This document shows, in pieces, positions 50,618 to 61,460 of a stretch of 64,000 bases of DNA (position 1 is the first letter of the stretch; the number at the start of each line of letters is the position of its first letter). Source of the stretch: Leucosporidium creatinivorum (lineage: Eukaryota; Basidiomycota; Microbotryomycetes; Leucosporidiales; Leucosporidiaceae); contig BCKL01000036.1 in the NCBI GenBank assembly GCA_001600635.1, forward strand, positions 171,868 to 235,867, written 5' to 3'. The translations under genes and the position numbers were made by a program. The notes beneath the pieces are model-generated. The model was not told where the DNA came from and searched no databases. It saw only the letters and a program-made list of their open reading frames with translations.

Positions 50618-50692
50618 CTCGTCGCGGAGGAGTGTTAAAGAGAGAGATGAAGAGCAGAAGGGACAAGGGCAGCAGCAGAGACTGGAGAAATT

Positions 50693-50754
50693 GTCGAGCA
50701 AAGCCTCGGACCGCCCCTCTGAGGCGCGGAGATGCAGACAGCGCCCTCGGCGAT
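50693..50754 (-). repeat. Leader block shared with family copy E
   Basis: Read on the minus strand: CATCGCCGAGG, then TCTGCATCTC, CTCAGAGGGGC and GTCCGAGGC in the same order and similar spacing as at 55587-55640, about 80-90 bases before the start codon in both. Confidence 0.6.
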
Positions 50755-50871
50755 GCCGTCGCTCGAGTTGTACGGCCGAGCTCAGTAGCCGAAGAAACGG
50801 CAAGCTTCATCTATGCTCGATAATCAGTACCAGAGTAATCGCACTACGCTGTCTTTCCGTCATCCCGACCA

Positions 50872-52980
50872 TCAACCACCCCTCACGCTCCTCTCCCAAC
50901 CCCTCACCCTCCGCCTCACCAACTTCAAGTTGTCCTCCCGGAATACCTGCTCATCCCTCCTCCATTCTTCCCTTCTAACACCGTTTCCATCTAATGCCGC
51001 CGCAAGGTTGGGAGTGGAAGACCGAGAGTGAGGTTGGTGGACGAGGGCGTCGATATCTCGGACGAAGGAGAGGGCAAGGTTGATGGAGTGGAGAGAGGGT
51101 GGTGGGAGGGTGGCGAGGGCGAGGGAGGCGGTGGGTGGCAGAAGGGCGATGAGGTGCTGTCGAAGGGTCGAAGAGCGTGAGAGGAAAGGCAGGGAGAGGC
51201 AGAGGGAGGGTGAGGCGAAGTCAGCGCGAATCCGAGCCAGCGAGGGAGGTCGCTCGAAGTCGACAGGAAGAGCAGGGGTCAAAAAACATCACGCACCTGC
51301 GCCACTGCGAGCGCATCTACCGGCGACCCCTCGAGGTGCAGTGGCCGCTCGTTGTGCTCCACCCTCGGTGCTGGAGGCGGTGCAGGATCCCTCCCCCTCC
51401 TCATCTCGGCGGGCGAGCCATTCGAGCTGTTAGAGCAAGAAGTCGTCAGCATTATTCGAGGGGAATGGGCTTGAAGCCAGAGCGAGATGAACGCACCCTC
51501 TCAATCCACCTACTACCTCTCCCAGCTCCCTCAGCTCGCCTTGTAGACGGGCGATGTAAGACCGAGCTTCACGGAGTTCGGCGAGGAGGTCAAGTTGGGG
51601 CTGGTTTGGAGGCTGTTGGCGCTGTGGGGAAGGGTTGCCGTTCGGTTGTTGAGGGAGAGGTGGAGGGGGGAGCTGAAAACCCGGGAAAGGAAGATGCTGG
51701 TCAGCTTTCGGGAATCCGAAAAGTATGACCTAGCAAGTAGCGCACCCCATTGCCATGCCCTGCCATCCCATTCCCTCGCCAGCTCCCGCCGACCTTCTTG
51801 CCTCGCCTCGCCTCATCTCCCTCCTCCTCGCTACTCGCCTCCCGCTCCCGCTCCTCCTCTACCTCTACCGGAACTTGCTGTTCTGGAGAGCCAGCAGAGG
51901 ATGAAGGCGAAGGAATGTTCCGCAGTCGAGAACGAGGGCGGTTTTGTTGAGGAGAGGTGGGGGCCGAGTTGATGATGGAGGTGAATTCGGAGAGGACCTT
52001 TGTCGTAGCGATGGAGATTGAAGTCAGTCATAGAGACTTTGTGAGCTCCTTACAGTCTGATTACAGTCTGAACGTACCTCATCCGCCAACTCGGCGATCT
52101 CATCCTGCTCGCCTGCCCTCGGCCGAGCAGCCTCCCACTGACCTCCCCCGCCCGCTCCTACCCCTCCCTCGTACAGCAGTGTTACATCCTCCTCTTCTTC
52201 TTGCTCCTCTTCCCTTCCCGCCGCTTCTCGCCGTCCTCCATTTCCGCCGAGCGCCGACCCCTGCGCCTGCCTCCAACTCAAGCCCGCCATGCTCCCAGGT
52301 AGAGGGCTCGGGCTATCCGGCAGCTCCTCTCCTTCCCCATCAAGTTGAGCCTGTCTCGCTGAAGGAGGCGGCGGAGGAGCCTTCGAGTTGGAAGCGGCCG
52401 AGAGGGAGCGATCCCTTCGGAGTTGGGAGCGCGAGTGGGCGCGAATGGAAGGGGAGGTGGTCGATTCCGAGGCGGGGAGCGAGGAATGAGTGTCGGTAGG
52501 TTCGTCGCGCTGATGAGGTGCAGCAGGGGAGGCGACGGGCGGAGTGGAGCTCCGGGGAAGTTGCTGTTGCCGCTGGTGAATGTAGGAGAGTGATGGGGAG
52601 TAGCTCGACTGTCGCTGTGGCTGCTGTTGCTGTAGCCTTGTATCCTCCTGATCGTCCTCCTCGTCGTCCAAGAAGGCCATCAATCTGCTCAACGAGGGCA
52701 TGCTCCGCTCGTCGCCGCTTGCTCCTGCTCGGCTGCTGTAGCTCCCTCCGCTCGTGACGCTGCTTCCACTCTCTCCTGTAGCTTTATAATTCTTGCCACC
52801 CCTCGGCCCATGCGAAAGCGGTGTATCCCCTCGAGGATGCCGATTGTTTGTCGTCGAGTGAGAGGCTCCAGAGCGATGCGATGTAGCCGAGGACGAGGCT
52901 GTATCCCGATAGGTGTCGGTGAGATCTTGATCCGTGAAAGCGAGCGTGTGCTGCTGTACGAGAAGAGGCGAACGAGACAT
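50872..52980 (-). CDS. Hypothetical coiled-coil protein
   Basis: Exon 1 (52980-52078) encodes 301 residues of Ser/Gln/Pro-rich sequence with an acidic patch (REEEQEEEEDVTLLYEGG). Four further exons follow to the stop at 50872. They hold an acidic stretch (PVEVEEEREREASSEE), a clear heptad helix (QLDLLAELREARSYIARLQG then ELRELGEVVGGLRG), a Pro-rich linker and a final helical part (HLIALLPPTASLALATLPPP, then INLALSFVRDIDALV and a basic end VRRRVRGWERSVRGG). Most junctions agree in phase; the donor of exon 2 (GTCATA assumed) is uncertain. I do not recognise a family; a scaffold or spindle-pole/cytoskeletal coiled-coil protein is possible but unproven. Confidence 0.6.
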
Positions 52981-53355
52981 GACGAGGCGAGCGAGAAGTC
53001 AGCTGTCAGAGGGAGAGAGAGAGGCGAGCTGAGCGCGTCGCGTATGAGGTGCAGGTGTAGAGAATAGCAAAGGGGGAGGACAGACCTGCAGTATCCTGAG
53101 CAGAGGCATTCTGTCTTGCTTTATAATAGCTGCAGCTCGCAAGGAGCCCACAGCCCCTCTTCGGCGATGGTTCGCTCCGACCATTCGCAGCTCTCGGCGC
53201 TCTGCTCCAAGACTAGCAGACAGGTGATATAGTAGTGACAAGATCAAGAAAACATCAGACACTTCAAAAACAAATCCACAGCGCGCGTCGCCCAGCGCCT
53301 CCAACGTCGGCGCCGAGCTCAACCCGAGCGGCCCCAACTCCTCGACGACCACCAC
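52981..53355. other. Intergenic
   Basis: Between the start of the coiled-coil gene and the stop of the stress-protein gene, both minus strand. CGCCGAGC occurs at 53311. No gene seen. Confidence 0.4.
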
Positions 53356-55088
53356 CTAACTAAACGTCTCGAACCTCTTCATCTCCTTGCCACTCTTCTC
53401 CTTCTTCTCCTCCTTGCCTCCACAACTCCAGAACCCACCCTTCCCACTGCTGGACTCCTCACTCGTCCTCCCCCTCTCCTTCTCCTTCTCCCGATTCCGG
53501 TCCTCCGGCGCCGTCGTCACTCGCTCGAGACTAGCTCCTCGACTATGGCCCAGCATGGTGGTGGAGGTGGTGGCGGAGGAACCGAGGAGAGAAACGTAGG
53601 ACCGTTTCCGGTCGGAGCGTTGTTCGAGCGATTCGCGCACTTTGTCCACGGGCTTGACCACGATGACGGGGACGGGGGAGCGGGCGACGGACCATCTGGT
53701 GTTGAGCAGAGTGGGGAGGTGGCGAGATGGTGAGGAAAGTGGTGGGGATGAGATTAAGACGGGGAGAGGGACCGAGGGAGGGCGATGAGGGCGAGAGAGA
53801 GCGAAGAGGACAAGGGCGGAGCAGAGGATGCGTGTGGAAGGGGAAGCAAAGAAATGGAGTGCGGACACGAGAAGTCAGCCCCCAGTCTCGAACATCAAAC
53901 ACTTCAGCCGCAGCTCCCGAGCCTTTGGATCCTCGGCGCTCGTTGCTGCAACCCTCGAACTCACTTTGAGATGCTGCCCATGTACGCGCCCATCTTGAAG
54001 ATGCTCTCTTGTCGTCCACGGGTGCCGACGATGAGGGAGTCGGGTCGGTAGATCTCGATCATGCTGTTGGGAGGGGGAGGGAGTGAGCGAGCGCCGAGCT
54101 GAAGGCCGCGAGAGACCGACATACCGGTGAATCGTCTCCTCGATGGGACCGATGGCGAATTCGACGATGATGGAGATCTGTAGTGTAGCAGCAAGGTCAG
54201 CATCATGTCTTAGTCGTCCTCGGCGCTTCCGCTCCGAGCTCAGACGTCGAATTCACCTGCTTCTCCTCCCCATTCCTCTTCATCACTCCCTCCAATACAC
54301 CTTCCGCCTCTTCCCTCGCCTCTTCCATCCCGCGCTGTCCCGCCTTCCAAGTACTATGCGCCGAGCTGCCGGGATCAATCACTCGGAGCACAACAATCTC
54401 ATCGTGGTCCTCGGTTATGGAATCGAGGGTCCAGTGTAGGGCGTGCACCGAGTATTCTGGTGTAGTAGACGAGTCAGGGGGGAGCTGCAGGAGAGGAAGG
54501 AGCCTATGGCTCACCGTTCAGATCGGTAGCGACGAGATAAGTCCGAGTGGCCCTTGTGCGGATGAAGCAGGACGATTTGGCGCTGATGGTGAATGAGTAG
54601 TTGACGCCTGTGATTTACGCGAAGGTCAGCTCTGTAGCTGTGCACGATCCTCAGCCGAAACACGCACCCGTCCCTCCGCCCGTCGACCCGCCCTTCTCCT
54701 CCAAATCTGCCCCCGAGTCGAAGGTATCGAAGCCGACACGTCTGCTGTACTGCGGTAGACTCCCGTTGCTCTGATTGCCCGGTCCCAGCCCGCTGGAAGG
54801 CAGCTCGTTGCCCGTCGTCGTCGTCACCTGTTCTGAAGCCGGCGGCGGGCTGCAGGGCGCTTGAGGAGCAGCTGCCGTGTCGTCCAGGTCGACGCCTTCT
54901 CTCGGCTCAGGGTGGACATGCCCGTGCTTCAACGCCGAGCGGAGATGCAAAACGCCGTTGGAGGAGGGAGGCGAGTTGGCGGGCGAGTTTTGAGGTGAAG
55001 CCTCGCGTGAGTAGGAATGTAGGGCTCCACGGTCCCGTGAGGAAGTGCGCCGTCTATCGATCAACGGCCGGATTGGCTGAGCGGACAT
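53356..55088 (-). CDS. Universal stress protein (UspA) domain protein
   Basis: Six exons from ATG 55088 to TAG 53356. The N-terminal 140 residues are Ser/Pro-rich and disordered. The Usp fold follows: VNYSFTISAKSSCFIRTRAT, VHALHWTLDSI, DEIVVLRVIDPGSS, the helix GMEEAREEAEGVLEGVMKRN, ISIIVEFAIGPIEETIHR, YRPDSLIVGTRGRQESIFKM and the nucleotide-loop end GSISKWSVARSPVPVIVVKP. This layout is that of fungal Usp proteins such as those of S. pombe. A basic, Ser/Lys/Glu-rich tail of about 100 residues ends GGKEEKKEKSGKEMK. Cytosolic stress-response role inferred from family; nucleotide binding is plausible because the G-x2-G motif is present. Confidence 0.88.
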
Positions 55089-55726
55089 GCTGAGGTGCAG
55101 AACCGAGGTAAAGAATGAGAGAGAAGGGAGAGAGGCGGGCGCGGCTGGGTGGGGTTCAAGAGGAGGGCAGGAGCTGCAGGCTACTGCAGAGCTGCACAGA
55201 TAGCTAGTCGAGTATATTTAGACCGTGTCTGCTCTGCTGCAGCTGAAACCAGCGAGCAGCGCCGACCCCTGACCGAGACCGAGCTTCCTGAGCCAGTTCA
55301 GGACTATATGAGGGACTCAGAGGGCCATTGAGGAGGATGGTCGTGTACAAAACGCTGTCTATGATACATTGAGACTGCCGCTGCCGTTCAAAACGTACCA
55401 CGCGCTGAGCGAGATAGCGCCGAAGTCCTTCGCCGAGCAGAGTCAAAGGCTGGCGCTGCTTACTAACAGGGACGAGGAGCTTTCAGAATGCGTCGATACG
55501 TCTCGTTATATGCTCTCCCGCATCTGTGGATGTGCATCCTCCCAAGCTCTTCGGCCGCCTACCAGGTGCCGGTTGTCCAGCGCCGACATCGCCGAGGTTT
55601 CGTCTGCATCTCAGAGGGGCTGTCCGAGGCCTTGTCCGACGTCGGTTCCGGATCCTGCAGCTTCTTGCGCTCCTCTTTCTTCCTCCAATTTTCCGCCACC
55701 TTCTGCCGCTCTTCCATTCCCCGAGG
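55089..55726. other. Divergent region, leader of family copy E
   Basis: Between the Usp gene (-) and family copy E (+). Contains the leader block shared with copy D at 55587-55640. No separate gene seen. Confidence 0.5.
55587..55640 (+). repeat. Leader block shared with family copy D
   Basis: CATCGCCGAGG, TCTGCATCTC, TCAGAGGGGC and GTCCGAGGC in the order and spacing seen upstream of copy D. Confidence 0.6.
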
Positions 55727-56749
55727 ATGCCCATCAGCTCGGCACAGGCGAGGGCTTGGGTCGGCGAGAAGTGAGTGGACAACTACGTCCCCCTGCCGAA
55801 TGACCGCATCACTTACGGAACACTGGCACCAATACTTGAGCTGCAGTCCGCAATGATGCACTGCTTCATTTCTGATGGGTCAGCTCCGCCCCTTTTTGCA
55901 CTCGAAGCCCCGACCGTCGTCGCCCGCTGTCAAGAGGTGGTGAACAAGGCTAAGGAGAAGCTCAAGCTGTGTGAGGAGGAAGAGGTGCATAAGTTTGCCT
56001 TCAGGAAGCAGGATGAAGGGATCTTGCAGACAGGGCTTAGCTACACCGAGCTGAAGCCTCCTGGACCCTCGGCCAAGGCTGGATTCGCCAGGGTGAGTAC
56101 TGTAGCTGACAGCGTACTTGAGGATCTCAGCTCACTCTGCACTCCCTGTGCCCCCTTGCAGATCATGCTCAATGGTGGCCTGAGTGAGTTGGAATGCTCG
56201 GCGCTTGGCGCGGCGGCTCGGCTAATGCTCGCTTTCCGGCTGTCAGGCCAGCAAATGTACAAGTACATCGAGCGTGCGGTGGGGCTCATGATGATTTACG
56301 GCGGATCGGATCGGTCGTTCAACCCGCTGCTATGGACAGGCTTGCGAGACTGGAAGAGCTGCTCGGTGTGGGCAAGGGGCAGGGTGGGTCAATTTCTACG
56401 CGTTTGGTCCTTGCCGAGCAACAAGCTGACGCATAGTTTACATACTGTAGGTCCTACTGGCTGCCAAAGAGTATAGAAAGGTGAGAAAGACAGAGCACAC
56501 AGCAGCTTTCCCCTCCGAGCGTGTCGGCCGAGCTTTGCAGCTGGCTGACCTCCGCTTTCACAGAACCTTGAGGCTATTAAGGCGCACGACACAGCCGAGA
56601 CGAACCATCTTCATGCGCTCATGGGTATGGACCCTGTGCCCGGCTCGTCCCACCTCCACTCCTTGGCACACCATATCCCCTCGCTAACGCAAAGGCAGGC
56701 TCGGCGCTCGGGCGTATCAGAGGGGGAGCTGAGGGCGAGGCGGGCTTGA
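55727..56749 (+). pseudogene. Orphan family copy E, one in-frame stop
   Basis: Five exons: 55727-56092, 56162-56183 (22 nt), 56247-56383 (137 nt), 56451-56480 (30 nt), 56564-56749. TGA at 55772-55774 interrupts the frame after MPISSAQARAWVGEK; the same frame then continues VDNYVPLPNDRITYG and aligns with the other copies. The TGA lies inside a donor-like GTGAGT, but splicing there would leave the frame and delete a conserved block. Later blocks are intact: HCFISDGSAPPLF, AFRKQDEGILQTGLSY, IMLNGGL, FNPLLWTGLRDWKSCSVWARG, VLLAAKEYRK, DPVPGSSHLHSLAHH, and SLTQRQARRSGVSEGE, ending LRARRA (W to R). An in-frame ATG downstream of the TGA (about 55853) could give a shorter product. Confidence 0.7.
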
Positions 56750-57628
56750 GGAGTAGAGAAGCTGCTAGAGCTGAGGGAATTTTAGCCTTTGGTACAGCTC
56801 TAGCGGGGAGCTTTTTCAAGCGAGCGGCGCCACAGCGAGCTTAAAGCGAGATCATCAGTCTTTCAGCCTGAGAGTGTGAGGTAGGTCGCGTTGCTGCTCC
56901 TGTTTCGGCGCTTCTGCGATGATTGATCTCGCTTTGAGAGAGACAATGCCACAGCTTCCCGTATCAGACCTCTAGCCCTCTCTCATACAGCAGTCCTCAG
57001 GCTGCTAAGTTCCCGCTCGGCGATCGCTGCTCCCTGTTCACACGCCCTTCAGCTCTCTCCTGGGCCGCTCGCTGGTGAAGAAGAGAGTGTACAGATCATG
57101 CTGTAAGCCTACGATTTTACGTCTGACAGCTGCCCTCAATGTCAACGCCCCTTACGTCGCGCCTTGCAAAGCGTCAAGTTACTTCGGCTGCGCCGAGCAG
57201 CTCAAACGCACTCACGCTCGAATGGAACCGGAGACAAGATTTGAAGGCTCTCCATGCCCCAGTAACATCATTCTCATCTAGAGTTGTAGCAAGCTAGATC
57301 CGAGTCATCTAAGCGTGCGAAGAGCGAAAAGGAGAAGCCAACCCGGCGGCTCCGAGTCGAAGCAAGTCCGAGTCTCTTCTTCTCGCCCCCCGTCGTCCAA
57401 GCTTGCTTCTGCTTCATCTCCGTTTTTCAAACGCTGTTTCCAAGCTCTGCCTGCCGCCCGACGCTTGCTGGAGGCGGTGTACGTCGGCGCCCGAAGTCCC
57501 GAAAAGCGCTCCGCCGAGACCTGCTGGCGGAGCGCGAGGCTGGCCAGTGCAGTGCAAAGCGCAACGCTCTCTGGCTTCTCTTCTGCTTCTCCTTCTTTTC
57601 TTTCATTTCTTCTCTTACGTCTTTCAGC
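56750..57628. other. Intergenic between family copies E and F
   Basis: 879 bases between two same-strand family members. No gene seen; CT-rich stretch directly before copy F. Confidence 0.4.
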
Positions 57629-58655
57629 ATGCCGGCAGCAGGCATTCGCTGGGACGAGTCGGCCAACTCACTGTTTCCCAACCCGACGAAGCGCCTCACC
57701 GGGGCCACCTTGCTGCCAATCCTGAAGGTCACTACAGACGTGGCTCACTGCTTCGTGCCCGGAGGATCATCCCCTCCCATCATCCCGCTTCATAAACCTG
57801 ATGTCAACTGGGACCGCTGTCAGGCGGTGCTCAAGGACGATGGGGAGAAGCGGGCTCAGTGGCCGGACCACAGGAAGAAGGAAGAGTTGGCGTTCCGGCC
57901 TGCACAGGACACTAACTTTCGCAGGACCCTCGGCGACGTGAAGGAGGTTCCGACTAGCGGCGGTGCCTCCTGCGCCTTCGTCAAGGTAAGTTGTGTCCTC
58001 CCTTCAGATCCTTCACATGCAGAGCAGCTCACAATCCCTCTCAAAACCTAGATCATGTTTGACCTAGCGCTTGGTGGGGCCATAAGAACTCTGCGGTCGG
58101 AAATTGAATCTCGGCGCTGACCTTTCGCGACTTCCACTCCACTTCTTAGCTGAGCGGATGTTCAAGTACGTTGATGCGGCAAAGGACACTATGATCCAGT
58201 GTGGGGCGGGCCAAGGACAGTTCCACAAGGTGCTCTTCATTGGCTGCAGAGATTGGAAGTCGGAGCACATCACGGCTTGGGCACGAGGAAATGTGGGTGA
58301 TGCGCCAGCTGAGATGAGACTGCTCGCTGCCGCCGCTGACGCCTCTACCCTCGACAGATTCTACTGCACGCTAAACAGTACAACCAGGTGACCTATCACC
58401 CCGCCTTCTGCGCCTCAGACCTCTAGCCGAAGCCTGTGAGCTGACTTGCTTCCTTTCATTGTTCAGCTGCCCGAAGTTATCGAGTACCACCGTCGGCAGC
58501 AGGCCCAAGAGCTGGACAGCTTCCTATCTTCCCTCAATACCAATACCTTCGAGCACTGCCTCTCGCATCGTCACGTCCCTTCGTTGTCGCCGAGGCAGGC
58601 TCGGCTCTCGGGCGTATCAGAGGGGGAGCTGAGGGCGAGGTGGGCTGAGCAGTGA
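57629..58655 (+). CDS. Orphan family copy F, intact
   Basis: Five exons: 57629-57985, 58052-58073 (22 nt), 58150-58292 (143 nt), 58358-58387 (30 nt), 58467-58655; 246 residues, in frame. MPAAGIRWDESANSLFPNPT, HCFVPGGSSPPIIPLH near residue 42, LAFRPAQDTNFRRTLGD, IMFDLAL, a more divergent exon 3 (VLFIGCRDWKSEHITAWARG, two residues longer), ILLHAKQYNQ, and SLSPRQARLSGVSEGE, LRARWAEQ. Follows copy E by 0.9 kb in the same direction, the only tandem pair in the set, although F is not its closest relative by eye. Function unknown. Confidence 0.78.
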
Positions 58656-59014
58656 GGGAGCGGGGGGCCGGGGCTTTGGCTAGTGAAACAGAAAGAAGTG
58701 TTTTAGAGATCGAGGGACCGGTCTGCGAGCTTGGAAGCCGTCGCCGAAGAGCGCCGAGCTGCCGGTCCGAGCTCCTCCTCTAGTTTGGCTGGTTCTCACA
58801 GCTCTTCTCCGAAGTCCATCATCGGCATTTCTTTCACGGTTCTATCGTTTATCTCAGCCTGGACGTCTCCCCCGAGTCTTCACCTGGCCAGTCCCTGGCC
58901 GAAACTCGAGGCCTCTCGGATTTCGACTTCGCCGCTCGCTCTCTCTCCTTCCGCCACTTCGCTTTCTCTCGTCTTTTCGCCTTTTCGCCAGTGTCGATCC
59001 GAACGGCTACAGGA
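58656..59014. other. Intergenic
   Basis: Between family copy F and the phospholipase-like gene. CT-rich near 58900-58990. No gene seen. Confidence 0.4.
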
Positions 59015-60878
59015 ATGGCCCCGCTGCCCTCGTCTGCACCTGAGCTCACTCTCGTCAACCTCACCTCGACCCCGCTCCACCTTCGTCATCCTTTCGCCAC
59101 TTCGTCGCTATCTCTCGTAGCAGGATCTACTACATCAACAGTACAGAAAGCTGCTGTAGACGAGCATGGCCAGCTCTACATTGCAGTAGAAGCAGCATCG
59201 ACGAACGAGGGCAAGAGCAAGGGACGCTCGCTTGACAGCTTCTCTACCGCCGTCGACGAGGAGATTCGAGTACAGCTCAAGCTGGGCAGATGGACAGCTC
59301 GGACGCTGCTGCTCGAGAGTAGTACAGAAGCGCCGTTTCGTGTGTGGCAGCAGGTGCGTTTGTCAGAGAGAGGGCGGGGTCGCTAGCCTGAGGATGAGCG
59401 AGCTGATCCTCGGTTACATCCTACAGCGCACTAAGGGAAAGCGATACACTCTTACTTTCGTCCCCCGAGTCGATACGGCGAGATGGATGGCTTCGCTGCC
59501 CGACGAGACGCCGCTGTCCTCGCTCTACCTCCCCGGGACTCACGTGAGCTCTTTCACACCCTTTTCTAGAGTATAGTAATCATATTCGATCACATACAGG
59601 AATCCCTTGCCTTCTACGGCGGTCCCATCTCGACCTGCCAAACCGCTCGGCTCCCGATTCGGTCGCAGCTCGCCAAGGGCGGCATGCGCTTCCTCGACTA
59701 TCGATTCTCGCTCAAGGGCGGAGTACTCAAAGCCTACCATGGCATTCAGAATGAGTATGTTGATGCCGAGGAGGCGTTCGAATACGTCTATCGGTTCCTC
59801 GAGGGAGAAGGCAAGGGCGAGGCGGTCATCATCTCGGTGAAGCAGGTGAGTGCGGTCTCTGGGCTGTTCAAGACTGCACTAGCTGATAACTGCCCGTTTC
59901 TCATCACAGGAGGACGCTACCCCCGACTTCGAAGCGGCGCTCAACAAGCTAATCGAGAAGCGCCGAGACTTGTGGTATCGCGAGGATCGCTGGCCGACGC
60001 TGGGAGAGGTGCGAGGTCGAGCCGTCATGTTCTGCAGATTTGGGTTCGAGTCTTCGCGTAAGTCTCTCTTCTCTGTTCGCTGTATGCCGCCCCGAGCGCT
60101 CGGACTGACTCTCGCTCCGCGCTTGCTTCTCACTCACAGCAAACGGTCTGCACCCTCCTGTATGGCCCAACAACTCGGCGGAGGCGTTTGTCACACCGAT
60201 CGGAGGTCAAGACTGTGTCATCCAAGATTGGGTAAGCACTCTGCCTGCTTGCCCTCCCACCTCGGCCGACCCTCCCCGCCACGCCGCTCACTCTTCGGCT
60301 CTCGCTGACCTCGTTCATACCCACAGTACTCGATTGGCTCCTTCCTGCGCATTCCAGAGAAAGCGGCCCTCGCCCTCTCCCTCTTCCGACCACCACCTCG
60401 CTCCTCTCCTTCGCCCACTCCCTCGCCTCTTCCTCCCCCTCCACCCTCAGCCCTCCCTACTCCAACCCGCCGGCCACTCCGCATCTCCTTCCTCTCGGGC
60501 GCTACATTCATCACCGCCTTCCCTTACCTCGTCGCCAAAGGATTGGGCTATCCCGCCGTCTCGAGCCTGACGGGCTTCCCCGGCGTGAATCAGAGGGTGT
60601 TGGATGGGTTGCTGGCGAGGGGGGCTTTGGGGGAGGAGGGAGGGTGGGTGGCTGGGGCTGGTGGAACGGAGGAGGGAAGAGTAATGGAGGAGAGGGAGGA
60701 GGGGAGAAGGGAGAAGGCAGAGGGAGGGATGATCCTCTTGGCTGACTTTTGGGAGTTCCCCGGAGGGCTGAATGAGCTGTTCATCGCTTGGAACATGGCA
60801 GAGAGGTGAGTGGTTGTGATGGGTACCTGTACAAGCCTTCAATCGAGAGCTGAGTTGACCTTTTGCTTGCGCAGATGA
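59015..60878 (+). CDS. PI-PLC X-domain phospholipase-like protein
   Basis: Exons 59015-59353, 59427-59543, 59600-59845, 59910-60057, 60140-60231 and 60327 onward. The PI-PLC X signature is LPGTHESLAFYGGPISTCQT (first catalytic His in PGTH), GMRFLDYRFSL, AYHGIQNEY (second His), and AVIISVKQEDATPDFEAALN. This matches bacterial-type/PLCXD phosphatidylinositol phospholipases, which cleave PI without a calcium EF-hand/C2 context; no PH, Y or C2 domain is seen. An N-terminal beta-rich part of about 110 residues precedes the catalytic domain. No signal peptide seen. The last intron (donor 60806, acceptor 60874) leaves a final exon of just A plus TGA; without splicing TGA at 60807 ends the protein at the same arginine. 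Confidence 0.82.
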
Positions 60879-61460
60879 ACGCCGACCAGCTCTTGGCACA
60901 CTTCTCACGCTACATCATCTCACCAGCTCACTCGGCACTCGAGATCGGTCAGCGTCTCGCTACAGTCTCGCCCGTCGAGTGCCAACTACGAGGTTCCGAC
61001 CACTGGTTCCGACCACTTTAACGGATCGTTGGCGTTCGGCTGCCGTCCCTTAAGCGCTTCGAGCAGCCCTCGACTTTCTTTCGACCCCATATAAAGTCAC
61101 TTTCCCTCGGTTGACTCTCATGGATGCTATCTCTATCTCACATCTCAATAGACTGCACAGCGCCGGAAAAGCCTGCCAACACGAGCTCGGAGTGGGCGCC
61201 GAACGACATGCGAAGGCAAGGCCAGAGGCCACAGCAGACGAACGGCTAGGGAGCGAATAAGAAGTCTTTGATCAGGCGGAACAAGCTCGAGCTCGTCACG
61301 AACGACCTACATGCGAGTTCGCCGTCCTCACGCTCTTCGACGGACGAGAGACATCGTCGCGCCCCGCCTGCCTTCGCTCTTCGAACTTCTCCCTCACCTC
61401 GTCGCCCAACTCAGCAGCACCAGCGTATCGACGTACAGCTTTTGAAGACTACAGCCCGCG
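60879..61460. other. Intergenic
   Basis: Upstream region of the AAAP transporter. No gene seen. Confidence 0.4.

Noticed and set aside
55771-55850. An intron starting at GTGAGT that would remove the stop in family copy E
   Set aside because: Splicing to the CTGCAG before 55851 loses the frame and deletes a block conserved in all other copies.
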